The notes beneath the pieces were generated by a model, which made no database searches, was not told the origin of the DNA, and saw nothing but the letters and a program-made list of their open reading frames with translations. A DNA stretch of 35,402 nt from an uncultured Butyricimonas sp. (lineage in GTDB: Bacteria > Bacteroidota > Bacteroidia > Bacteroidales > Marinifilaceae). Shown here piece after piece: positions 14,656-22,930 of the stretch. The stretch is from positions 1 through 35,402 of the forward strand of contig CALUHX010000033.1 of assembly GCA_944320555.1 (NCBI GenBank). The letters are read 5' to 3'. Each line of letters begins with the position of its first letter. The stretch's first letter is position 1. Made by a program: the position numbers and the translations under genes.

Positions 14656-17600
14656 AAGCAGGATTTTTTATAGACAGGCCCATATTCTCGGCCGTACTTT
14701 CCATTCTCGTCGTCATCGTCGGATTCATCGGCTTGTTTTTGCTTCCCGTGGACCAATATCCGCAAATCACGCCGCCCGTGGTGAAGATTTCCGCCTCCTA
14801 TCCCGGAGCGAGCGCGACCACGGTGTCGCAGGCTGTGGCCACTCCCATCGAGCAGGAATTAAACGGCACTCCCGGCATGTTGTACATGGAATCGAGCAGC
14901 ACAAACACCGGAGGCCTGACCATCACCATCACATTCAACATCGACACGGACCCGGAATTGGCGGCAGTGGACCTGCAAAACCGGGTGAAACAAGCGGAAT
15001 CCCGTCTGCCGGCGGAAGTCATCCAGAACGGCATCTCGGTGGAGCAACAATCGTCTAGCCAATTGATGACGATATGCCTCGTGTCAAGCGATCCCCGTTT
15101 CGATGAGATTTACTTGAGCAATTTCGCCACATTGAACGTGGTCGACCTGCTGAAGCGAATCCCGGGAGTGGGACGAGTGTCCAACATCGGCAGCCGATAC
15201 TACGCCATGCGCATTTGGGTGCAACCGGACAAAATGGCCAATTTCGGACTGACCATCAAAGACATTCAAAACGTGTTGAAAGACCAGAACCGGGAATCGG
15301 CAGCCGGAGTGCTCGGGCAACAACCCATGAACGGGGCGGACATCACCATTCCCATCACGGCTCCCGGCCGATTGTCTTCGGCCAACGAGTTCGAACAAAT
15401 CGTGGTGAGAGCCAACCCGGACGGTTCCATCATCCGCTTGCGCGACGTGGCCCGGGTTTCCCTTGAGGCCGCTTCCTACAACACGGAAAGCGGACTGGAC
15501 GGAGAGAACGCCGCCGTGCTGGGGGTTTACATGCTCCCCGGGGCAAACGCCATGGAGGTGGCCGCCAACGTGAAACAAGCCATGGAGGATATCCGCAAAA
15601 ATTTCCCGGAAGGAATGAGTTACAGCATTCCGTTCGACATCACGACTTACATCGCCGAATCCATCCACGAGGTGTACAAGACATTGTTCGAGGCGCTGTT
15701 TCTGGTGATTATCGTGGTATTCCTCTCGCTGCAAAGCTGGCGGGCGTCGCTTATTCCATTAATAGCCGTACCGGTGTCCTTGATCGGGACGTTTGGCTTC
15801 ATGCTCATGTTTGGATTCTCGCTAAACATGCTAACCCTGTTGGGACTGGTCCTGGCCATCGGCATTGTGGTGGACGATGCCATAGTGGTCGTCGAAGGCG
15901 TGGAAAGAATCATGGAGCGGGAGAAACTATCGCCGAGAGAAGCCACAGGCAAAGCGATGAAGGAATTGACAGGAGCGTTGATAGCGACCTCGTTGGTATT
16001 GGCCGCCGTTTTTGTTCCCGTAAGCTTCTTGCCCGGAATCACAGGCATGCTCTACCGCCAGTTCGCCATAACCATCGTGGTGTCCGTTCTGATTTCCACC
16101 ATGGTGGCCTTGACATTAAGCCCGGCCATGTGCGCCATTCTGCTGCGCCCGACTCATGGGAGAAAGAACATCGTTTTCCGCAGAATCAATTATTGGCTGC
16201 ACATAGGCAACAACAAATATGTCGACCTGATCCGCCGTGCCGTAGGGAACCCTCGGAGAGTCTTGGCAGGATTTGGCATGATTATCGTCTTCATTTTTGT
16301 GCTCAACCGGGTGGTCCCCAGCTCTTTCCTTCCGGCGGAGGACCAAGGCTATTTCAAAGTGGAACTTGCCTTGCCGGACGGCGCGTCACTGGAACGCACC
16401 CGAGAAGTGACGACCCGGGCCATCGAATACTTAAAACAGCATCCGGCTGTCGCCCACGTGCAAAATGTGACCGGAAGCAGTTCCAGAATCGGAACCGCCC
16501 AATCCCGGGCTGAATTGACCGTAATTCTGAAATCTTGGGAAGAACGGAAAGGGAACGACATGTCGTTGGAAAAGACGATGAACGACGCACGGGCCGAATT
16601 CTTCAAATATCCGGAAGCGCAAGTCTTCCTGTCCACGCCTCCCGTCATCCCCGGCCTGGGAACATCCGGAGGATTCGAGTTGCAACTGGAAGCCCGCAAC
16701 GGAGCCTCGTTCGAGGAATTGACGGCGGCCACTGACACATTGCTAAAATATGCGGCGCAAGAAAAAAGCCTCACCGGCGTGTCATCCTCGCTCCAAGCCG
16801 AGATTCCCCAATTGTATTTCGACGTGGACCGGGACAAAGCGCAATTCTTGGGCATTCCGCTGGCGGACATATTCTCCACGATGAAAGCCTACACCGGATC
16901 GGTATACGTGAACGACTTCAACATGTTCAACCGTGTTTACAAAGTGTACGTGCAGGCGGAAGCGCCTTACCGGACGCACAAGGACGACCTAAACCTTTTC
17001 TTCGTGAAAACATCCGAGGGCAACATGGTGCCTCTGACCGCGTTAGGCACCGCAAACTACACAACCGGACCGGGAAGCATCAAACGGTTTAACATGTTCA
17101 CCACTTCCGTCATACAAGGCGAAGCCGCGCCCGGATACAGCTCGGGAGAAGCGATGAGAGCCATCGAGAAACTCGCACAAGAGCATTTGCCTGAAAATAT
17201 CGGCATCGAATGGAGCGGTTTGTCTTATCAAGAAAAACAAGCCGAAGGCCAGACGGGATTCATTCTCGTGCTCGTGTTCACCTTTGTCTTTCTCTTTTTG
17301 GCAGCGTTATACGAAAGCTGGCTGGTGCCGATTTCCGTGCTGCTCTCCTTGCCGGTAGCCGCATTCGGAGCTTATCTCGGCATTTGGAGTTTCGGATTGG
17401 AGAACGATGTCTACTTCCAAATCGGGCTGGTCACTCTTATCGGACTGGCTGCCAAGAATGCCATTCTGATTGTTGAGTTCGCCAAGATTGAAGTTGACCG
17501 CGGCGTCAATGCCGTACAAGCCGCAGTGACGGCCGCAAGAGCCCGTTTCCGTCCTATTCTGATGACCTCCTTGGCGTTCGTGTTGGGCATGCTGCCCATG

Positions 17601-17738
17601 GTCATGGCCACAGGACCGGGTTCCGCCAGCCGTCACTCCATTGGGACGGGTATCTTCTTCGGAATGATAGTGGCCATTTTGATTGGCATTATCCTTGTTC
17701 CCTTCTTTTTTGTGTTGATTTATAAATTGAAAAAATAA
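14652..17738 (+). CDS. acrB: RND multidrug efflux pump, inner-membrane transporter (HAE1 family)
   Basis: This 1028-residue protein is the expected length for AcrB/MexB. It begins FFIDRPIFSAVLSILVVIVG (TM1) followed by QYPQITPPVVKISASYPGAS. The proton-relay aspartates are Asp408 and Asp409 in GIVVDDAIVVVEG, and the TM10 lysine is Lys935 in GLAAKNAILIVEFAK. Twelve transmembrane segments and two large periplasmic loops are evident. It exports hydrophobic drugs, bile acids or detergents in exchange for protons. The start overlaps the adaptor gene by 4 bp, and the outer-membrane factor follows 11 bp downstream. Confidence 0.97.
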   Translation: MKAGFFIDRPIFSAVLSILVVIVGFIGLFLLPVDQYPQITPPVVKISASYPGASATTVSQAVATPIEQELNGTPGMLYMESSSTNTGGLTITITFNIDTDPELAAVDLQNRVKQAESRLPAEVIQNGISVEQQSSSQLMTICLVSSDPRFDEIYLSNFATLNVVDLLKRIPGVGRVSNIGSRYYAMRIWVQPDKMANFGLTIKDIQNVLKDQNRESAAGVLGQQPMNGADITIPITAPGRLSSANEFEQIVVRANPDGSIIRLRDVARVSLEAASYNTESGLDGENAAVLGVYMLPGANAMEVAANVKQAMEDIRKNFPEGMSYSIPFDITTYIAESIHEVYKTLFEALFLVIIVVFLSLQSWRASLIPLIAVPVSLIGTFGFMLMFGFSLNMLTLLGLVLAIGIVVDDAIVVVEGVERIMEREKLSPREATGKAMKELTGALIATSLVLAAVFVPVSFLPGITGMLYRQFAITIVVSVLISTMVALTLSPAMCAILLRPTHGRKNIVFRRINYWLHIGNNKYVDLIRRAVGNPRRVLAGFGMIIVFIFVLNRVVPSSFLPAEDQGYFKVELALPDGASLERTREVTTRAIEYLKQHPAVAHVQNVTGSSSRIGTAQSRAELTVILKSWEERKGNDMSLEKTMNDARAEFFKYPEAQVFLSTPPVIPGLGTSGGFELQLEARNGASFEELTAATDTLLKYAAQEKSLTGVSSSLQAEIPQLYFDVDRDKAQFLGIPLADIFSTMKAYTGSVYVNDFNMFNRVYKVYVQAEAPYRTHKDDLNLFFVKTSEGNMVPLTALGTANYTTGPGSIKRFNMFTTSVIQGEAAPGYSSGEAMRAIEKLAQEHLPENIGIEWSGLSYQEKQAEGQTGFILVLVFTFVFLFLAALYESWLVPISVLLSLPVAAFGAYLGIWSFGLENDVYFQIGLVTLIGLAAKNAILIVEFAKIEVDRGVNAVQAAVTAARARFRPILMTSLAFVLGMLPMVMATGPGSASRHSIGTGIFFGMIVAILIGIILVPFFFVLIYKLKK

Positions 17739-17749
17739 GACCGACTACC

Positions 17750-19117
17750 ATGAAACGACACTCCATAATATGGCCCGCCATCTTCGCCGTCTTCCTATTT
17801 AACGCTTGTAAATTGGGAAAGGAGTACACCCGTCCGGAACTCGACCTCCCGACCACGATTGACGGGAAAACGACAGATTCCCTGAACGTGGCGGCCATCC
17901 AATGGTGGGACATCTACACGGACACCGTGTTGCAGAATCTCATTCAAAAAACACTGACGCACAACAAAGACTTGTTGATGGCCGCCGCCCGGGTAAAGGA
18001 AAGCGCCTTGGCCAGACGCATCACAAAAGCGGACTTTTATCCCAAAATCAACTTGGAGACCAACGCAGAACGGGAATACGACGAATCGCCCGATAATTCG
18101 TTTGAAGGGAAAGTCGCTTCCGTGTCGTGGGAGGTGGACTTGTGGGGAAAACTGCGCTGGGCCAATCAAGAAAGCATTGCCGAGTACCTGCAGACCGTCG
18201 AGGGAAAACGGGCTTTGCAAATGAGCCTTGTGGCACAAGTAGCCCGTTCCTACTTTGAACTGCTGGCCTTGGACATGGAGCTAAGCATCGTAAAACAAAC
18301 TTACGATGCCCGGAAAGAAAGCGTCCGGCTGGCGAAACTGCGTTTTGAGGGAAGGCTCACTTCAGAGATTCCCTACCGACAAGCGGAAGTGGAATTGGCC
18401 AAAACGGCCACGCTCCTTCCAAATCTGGAACAAGCCATCAAACTAAAGGAAAATGAAATATCCTTGCTCACCGGCCAATACCCGGGAGACATTCCCCGCG
18501 GCGAGAACATCAACCTGCAAGCCCTCCCGAACAATCTGCCCGTCGGGCTGCCCTCCTCCCTGCTCGAACGCCGTCCGGACATCCGGGAAGCGGAATACCG
18601 CTTACGGGCCGCCAACGCCCGGGTGGGAATTGCTTACACAAGCATGTTCCCCGCCCTCACGCTCACGGGAAGGTACGGCCTGGAAAGCTCCCAACTGAAA
18701 GATTTTCTCTCGACCCCTTATTTTTATGTGAGTGGCAAAATATTAGGTCCGATTTTTCAAATGGGCAAAGTGCGCGCCCGTCACAAAGCCGCACAAGCCG
18801 CCTATGAGCAGGAAGTTTACAACTATCAAAAGAACGTGCTCACGGCTTTCAAGGAAGTGGACGACGCCATCACTTCCCTTGCCAAAAGCAAAGAAACCAG
18901 GGAAAGCCGCTATCATCTGGAAAAATCAGCCCAGTCTTACATGAAATTAACCAACCTTCAGTACATTGCCGGGGCCATCAGTTATTTGGACGTGCTCGAC
19001 GCTCAACGTTCCTATTTCGAGGCGCGCACCAGCTATAACAATGCTGTCCGGGACGAGATTCTCGCCACCATCGACCTCTACATGGCACTGGGAGGGGGTT
19101 GGTCGTCCGAAGAATAA
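17750..19117 (+). CDS. RND efflux outer-membrane channel lipoprotein (TolC/OprM/NodT family)
   Basis: This 455-residue lipoprotein has lipobox FNAC. The mature start KLGKEYTRPELDLP matches the 'lipoprotein, NodT family' pattern. Internal family segments are AAIQWWDIYTDTVLQNLI, SVSWEVDLWGKLRWANQ, LLERRPDIREAEYRLRAANA and the coiled-coil C-terminal repeat ending YIAGAISYLDVLDAQRSYFE. It forms the outer-membrane exit duct of the pump. It is the last gene of the operon and is closed by the terminator at 19123-19155. Confidence 0.95.
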   Translation: MKRHSIIWPAIFAVFLFNACKLGKEYTRPELDLPTTIDGKTTDSLNVAAIQWWDIYTDTVLQNLIQKTLTHNKDLLMAAARVKESALARRITKADFYPKINLETNAEREYDESPDNSFEGKVASVSWEVDLWGKLRWANQESIAEYLQTVEGKRALQMSLVAQVARSYFELLALDMELSIVKQTYDARKESVRLAKLRFEGRLTSEIPYRQAEVELAKTATLLPNLEQAIKLKENEISLLTGQYPGDIPRGENINLQALPNNLPVGLPSSLLERRPDIREAEYRLRAANARVGIAYTSMFPALTLTGRYGLESSQLKDFLSTPYFYVSGKILGPIFQMGKVRARHKAAQAAYEQEVYNYQKNVLTAFKEVDDAITSLAKSKETRESRYHLEKSAQSYMKLTNLQYIAGAISYLDVLDAQRSYFEARTSYNNAVRDEILATIDLYMALGGGWSSEE

Positions 19118-19122
19118 GACAA

Positions 19123-19155
19123 AAAAAGGCGGAGGTTTCAGCCCTCCGCCTTTTT
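19123..19155. terminator. Bidirectional intrinsic terminator
   Basis: A perfect 13-bp stem (19123-19135 with 19143-19155) has a 7-base loop, a seven-A run on the left and a T-run on the right. It lies between the convergent outer-membrane-factor gene (+) and the ornithine carbamoyltransferase gene (-) and serves both. Confidence 0.93.
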
Positions 19156-19173
19156 CTTGCTCAATCCGCCGTC

Positions 19174-20175
19174 TCACTCGCCAAGAGTGGCTACCATAAC
19201 GGCCTTGATAGTATGCATACGGTTCTCGGCCTCGTCAAACACAATAGAAGCCGCCGACTCGAACACCTCTTCCGTCACTTCCAATCCGTCCATGCCGAAT
19301 TTCTCGTACACGTCACGTCCCACTTGTGTTTCGAGATTATGGTATGCCGGCAAACAGTGCATGAACTTACAGTTCTTGTTTCCGGTCAACTCCATTGTCC
19401 GCTTGTTCACTTGGTACGGAGTCAACAATTTAATACGCTCCGCCCACACTTCTGCCGGCTCTCCCATGGACACCCAAACATCAGTGTAAAGGAAGTCGCA
19501 CCCTTTCACGCCTTCTTCCACATTGTCCGTGATGGTCACTTTCGCACCCGTCTCGGCGGCAATAGCCTGACAAGTAGCCACGAGGTCCGCAGCCGGTTGC
19601 AATTCCTTCGGAGCAACGATACGGACGTCCATTCCCATTTTCGCCCCGCCGACCATCAAAGAATTTCCCATATTGAAACGGGCGTCGCCAAGGTAAGCAT
19701 AGGAAACTTGGCTCAACGGCTTGTCCACGTGCTCGCTCATCGTGAGGAAATCCGCCAAAATCTGCGTCGGGTGGAATTCGTTAGTCAAACCGTTCCACAC
19801 GGGCACTCCGGCGTACTTGCCCAATTCCTCCACTGTGGCTTGAGCAAAACCGCGATACTCGATACCATCAAACATACGTCCCAATACCCGGGCCGTGTCT
19901 GCCATGGATTCTTTCACTCCGATTTGAGAGCCGGACGGGCCAAGGTAAGTCACATGAGCGCCTTGGTCATGGGCAGCGACCTCAAACGCGCAACGCGTGC
20001 GAGTGGAAGTTTTCTCAAATATCAAGGCGATATTCTTACCTTTCAACCGAGGCTGCTCGGTCCCGGCATATTTGGCTTTTTTCAAATCGGCAGCCAAATC
20101 CAACATATACTTAATCTCCTTCGGAGTGAAGTCCAACAACTTCAAAAAATTTCTGTTTCTTAAATTAAAAGCCAT
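19174..20175 (-). CDS. arcB: Ornithine carbamoyltransferase (probably catabolic)
   Basis: This 333-residue enzyme has the carbamoyl-phosphate motif [12 protein letters not shown], the FHPTQ loop, the ornithine loop WVSMGEP and HCLPA. It is strongly similar to E. coli ArgF/ArgI over its length. It interconverts ornithine plus carbamoyl phosphate and citrulline plus phosphate. The frame is open to 20259, but [17 protein letters not shown] at 20175 is the canonical start. It lies 110 bp downstream of the carbamate kinase gene on the same strand, which points to citrulline breakdown with ATP recovery. Many Bacteroidota also make arginine through a distinct succinyl/acetylornithine carbamoyltransferase, which supports the catabolic role. 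argF is the alternative name. No arginine deiminase gene is in the window. Confidence 0.93.
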   Translation of the reverse strand: MAFNLRNRNFLKLLDFTPKEIKYMLDLAADLKKAKYAGTEQPRLKGKNIALIFEKTSTRTRCAFEVAAHDQGAHVTYLGPSGSQIGVKESMADTARVLGRMFDGIEYRGFAQATVEELGKYAGVPVWNGLTNEFHPTQILADFLTMSEHVDKPLSQVSYAYLGDARFNMGNSLMVGGAKMGMDVRIVAPKELQPAADLVATCQAIAAETGAKVTITDNVEEGVKGCDFLYTDVWVSMGEPAEVWAERIKLLTPYQVNKRTMELTGNKNCKFMHCLPAYHNLETQVGRDVYEKFGMDGLEVTEEVFESAASIVFDEAENRMHTIKAVMVATLGE

Positions 20176-20285
20176 AACTCGTTTATTTTTAAGTTTATTG
20201 TTTATTCCACATGAATGGTTCAAAATTAATACTCGCAGACGAAAATCAAAACGCTCCAAAGAAATTTTTCATTCCCTCAAGCCAT

Positions 20286-21254
20286 TCAACGGCGATCGTC
20301 CTCGTAATGCATGGTTATTTTCGAGCCATATTTCTTGTCTGCCAACTTTGTAGCCTCGGTAATCACCGCTTTGTCGCCACCATTCTTCACAAACCGGAGA
20401 CAAGCCCGAATCTTGGGCGCCATGCTGCCTTCCGCAAAAACACCCTCGGCCAAATACTTCTCCGTGTCGGCATAATCCAAGAACTCAAGAATCTGCTGGG
20501 TCGGTTTCTTGTAATCCTTATAAATATAAGGCACATCCGTAAGGATATAAAATTCATCGGCCTTGACGCGGGTGCCGACCATGGAAGAGGCAAGATCCTT
20601 GTCGATAACCCCCTCAAGCGGTTGAATGTCGCCTTGCTCGTCGATATAAACCGGAATTCCTCCCCCGCCGGTCGTAATCACGATATTCCCTTCCCGCGCA
20701 AGACGCTCGATCAATTCCGCATTCATAAAATCCTTCGGGTCCGGAGAGGGGACAACGCGTCTCCATCCTCCTTCTTTCTTAATCTCTTCCTTAAAAATCC
20801 ACCCTTTCTCGGCCGCCAACTTGTCGGCTTCCTCTTTCGTGTAAATTTTCCCGACCCGCTTCGTGGGATTCTGAAGAGCCGGATCGTTCTTGTCCACAAT
20901 GACCTGCGACACCATGGAAATCACATTCCGCTTCAAACCGTGCTCTTTCAAAATATTACGCAGATTACGTTCTATCAAATACCCGATTTGTCCTTGAGTG
21001 TAAGCCACACACACATCCAACGGCATGTGGGCGTTGCCATACATAGCCCCACCCGCCTCGTTATCCATTAACACATTCCCCACCTGCGGGCCGTTCCCGT
21101 GGGAGATTATCAGGTTATATCCTTCCTTTAGCAAAAAAACGATATTTTCTAAAGTATCAACGGTATTCGCGTTTTGCTCCTCAATCGTTCCTTTTTGATT
21201 GCCCCGGAGAAGAGCGTTACCGCCCAATGCTATCACTGCAAGTTTCTTTTCCAT
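20286..21254 (-). CDS. arcC: Carbamate kinase
   Basis: This 322-residue protein has the amino-acid-kinase fold: LAVIALGGNALLRGNQKGT at the N-terminus, LIISHGNGPQVGNVLMDNE, RVVPSPDPKDF, ITTGGGGIPVY, DKDLASSMVG and a C-terminal FAEGSMAPKI. It transfers phosphate from carbamoyl phosphate to ADP, giving ATP, CO2 and ammonia. The ATG at 21254 starts the conserved sequence; an upstream frame to 21311 would include the promoter region. It is the first gene of the pair with arcB. Confidence 0.97.
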   Translation of the reverse strand: MEKKLAVIALGGNALLRGNQKGTIEEQNANTVDTLENIVFLLKEGYNLIISHGNGPQVGNVLMDNEAGGAMYGNAHMPLDVCVAYTQGQIGYLIERNLRNILKEHGLKRNVISMVSQVIVDKNDPALQNPTKRVGKIYTKEEADKLAAEKGWIFKEEIKKEGGWRRVVPSPDPKDFMNAELIERLAREGNIVITTGGGGIPVYIDEQGDIQPLEGVIDKDLASSMVGTRVKADEFYILTDVPYIYKDYKKPTQQILEFLDYADTEKYLAEGVFAEGSMAPKIRACLRFVKNGGDKAVITEATKLADKKYGSKITMHYEDDRR

Positions 21255-21298
21255 TATCTGTCGATTTCTTTTCGTTTTTAATTCAACAATTCTGAACA

Positions 21299-21306
21299 CA
21301 AAACTA
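21299..21306 (-). promoter_or_regulatory. -7 box of the arcC-arcB unit
   Basis: On the minus strand TAGTTTTG matches TAnnTTTG exactly. It lies about 45 bp upstream of the arcC ATG. The -33 region is only a T-run. The divergent interval 21255-21495 holds this box and the one for ftsB, and no gene. Confidence 0.5.
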
Positions 21307-21483
21307 ATCAATTCTCATTTACAAAAAACAGAGTATTCCAATTTTTACCCACACACAATACACTGACTTTCAATGTGTCGAATAAACATTCTGAGCGATT
21401 ATATAAATATGCAGCGCGAAAAGCCAAAAATCCGCCTCTGAAAAAAATCTTTGGACATTCTTTCTCCAACGACTCTTTTTTCA

Positions 21484-21491
21484 TACATTTG
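21484..21491 (+). promoter_or_regulatory. -7-like box immediately upstream of ftsB
   Basis: TACATTTG matches TAnnTTTG, but it ends only 4 bases before the ATG at 21496. If it is used, the ftsB mRNA would be leaderless or nearly so. No good -33 box lies 19-21 bases upstream, so the match may be chance. Confidence 0.35.
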
Positions 21492-21495
21492 TGCG

Positions 21496-21807
21496 ATGCA
21501 AAACAAAAGAAATTCCATAGGGCACAACGTATTCCGACGATTCGCGAACAAGTACACGCTGGTAGGCGCCATCTTTGCGATATGGGTGGTCTTATTCGAC
21601 AAATACAGCGTGCTCGAACAATTTGAACTCCGTTCCAAAATCAACGACCTCAAGCAAGAAAAAAGACTCTACCAAGAGAAAATCGAAGAGAACAAACGGA
21701 AACAGGAGGAATTGACCGGCGACCGGGACAAATTAGAAAAATTCGCCCGCGAGGAATACCTCATGAAACGTGAAAACGAAGACATTTTCATCATCATAAA
21801 CGAATAA
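21496..21807 (+). CDS. ftsB: FtsB/DivIC-family cell-division protein
   Basis: This 103-residue bitopic membrane protein has a short basic cytoplasmic N-terminus (MQNKRNSIGHNVFRRFANK) and one transmembrane segment (TLVGAIFAIWVVLFD). A periplasmic coiled coil follows from about residue 48 (RSKINDLKQEKRLYQEKIEE). It ends with the family pattern KFAREEYLMKRENEDIFII. FtsB/DivIC joins FtsL and FtsQ in the divisome to activate septal peptidoglycan synthesis. The gene is followed after 4 bp by ruvX. Confidence 0.88.
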   Translation: MQNKRNSIGHNVFRRFANKYTLVGAIFAIWVVLFDKYSVLEQFELRSKINDLKQEKRLYQEKIEENKRKQEELTGDRDKLEKFAREEYLMKRENEDIFIIINE

Positions 21808-21811
21808 AGCA

Positions 21812-22261
21812 TTGGGACGAATCTTAGCCATCGACTACGGAAGAAAAAGAATTGGCATTGCCGTGACAGACCCTTGTCAAATCATAGCGAACAGCCTGAC
21901 GACCGTGGGGCCTCATGAAATCATGCGTTTCCTGTCTGAATATTTTTCCCGGGAAAAAGTGGACCGCGTCGTGGTGGGCTATCCCAAACAATTGGACAAC
22001 ACCGACTCCGAAAACATGAAATACATCAAACCGTTTTTGTCAGGATTCCGCAAAAGATTCCCCGACATGCCGGTCGAAATGTACGACGAGCGTTTCTCGT
22101 CCGTGTTGGCCCACAAAGCATTGATTGACGGAGGAGCCAAAAAGAAACAGCGGCAAAACAAAGCGATCGTCGACGCAATCAGCGCCACGATTATTCTGCA
22201 ATCATACATGGAATTCAGACGCAATCAATCCCACGGCACACAAATTTTCGATTCCCTGTGA
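21812..22261 (+). CDS. ruvX: Holliday junction resolvase RuvX/YqgF family
   Basis: This 149-residue protein has an RNase H-like fold with the signature MGRILAIDYGRKRIGIAVTD. The second motif is VVVGYPKQLDN and the C-terminal catalytic region is MYDERFSSVLA with KAIVDAISATIILQSYM. It acts in processing of Holliday junctions and/or the 5' end of pre-16S rRNA (YqgF). The start is TTG at 21812, since no ATG fits the conserved N-terminus. It lies 4 bp after ftsB and is probably co-transcribed. Confidence 0.93.
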   Translation: MGRILAIDYGRKRIGIAVTDPCQIIANSLTTVGPHEIMRFLSEYFSREKVDRVVVGYPKQLDNTDSENMKYIKPFLSGFRKRFPDMPVEMYDERFSSVLAHKALIDGGAKKKQRQNKAIVDAISATIILQSYMEFRRNQSHGTQIFDSL

Positions 22262-22265
22262 AAAA

Positions 22266-22298
22266 TTGGCCGGACTTGCAAAATAATTCGTACTTTTG
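22266..22298 (+). promoter_or_regulatory. Promoter of def
   Basis: TTGG at 22266-22269, 21 bases, then TACTTTTG at 22291-22298 matches the Bacteroidales consensus. It ends 20 bp before the def ATG. Confidence 0.68.
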
Positions 22299-22318
22299 CG
22301 ACAAACATTAAAAAAACT

Positions 22319-22873
22319 ATGCTGTTACCTATTTATATTTATGGACACCCCATCTTGCGGAAAGTTTCCGAAGACATTACGGCGGACTATGAAGGATTGG
22401 GGAAACTGATTGACGACATGTTTCAAACCATGTACGAGTCAGACGGAGTGGGATTAGCCGCGCCACAAATAGGCAAAAACATCCGCCTATTCGTAATAGA
22501 CGGCTCCGCTTTTTCCGACATCGACCCGGCCTGCAAAGGGTTCAAAAAGGCATTCATCAACGCCCACATCCTTGAACGTTCCGGCGACGACGTCTCTTTC
22601 AACGAAGGCTGTCTCAGCATTCCCGGCATTCACGAGGACGTGGTGCGAAAAGACAGAATCAAAATCACCTACCGGGACGAAAACTGGGTGGAGCACACGG
22701 AAGTTTTCGAAGGCACACAGGCCCGCATCGTCCAGCACGAGTACGACCATTTGGACGGCGTCATGTTCACCGACCATCTCGCCCCATTGAAGAAAAGCCT
22801 TCTCAAACGGAAACTGAATCACATCAGCGCGGGGAAATTCAACATTGACTACAGGTTTGTTCTCCCGAAATAA
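22319..22873 (+). CDS. def: Peptide deformylase
   Basis: This 184-residue enzyme has all three family motifs: GVGLAAPQIG near residue 45, EGCLSIPG (metal-binding cysteine) near residue 99, and QHEYDHLDG (HExxH) near residue 140. It removes the formyl group from the N-terminal methionine of nascent proteins. The start MLLPIYIYGHPILRKVSEDI is typical for Bacteroidota. comEC follows 57 bp downstream without an obvious terminator. Confidence 0.97.
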   Translation: MLLPIYIYGHPILRKVSEDITADYEGLGKLIDDMFQTMYESDGVGLAAPQIGKNIRLFVIDGSAFSDIDPACKGFKKAFINAHILERSGDDVSFNEGCLSIPGIHEDVVRKDRIKITYRDENWVEHTEVFEGTQARIVQHEYDHLDGVMFTDHLAPLKKSLLKRKLNHISAGKFNIDYRFVLPK

Positions 22874-22930
22874 ATCCCACACGCTGGGGGGGAACATACG
22901 CTGTTGTCTGCAAACAATAAACAATGGCGT

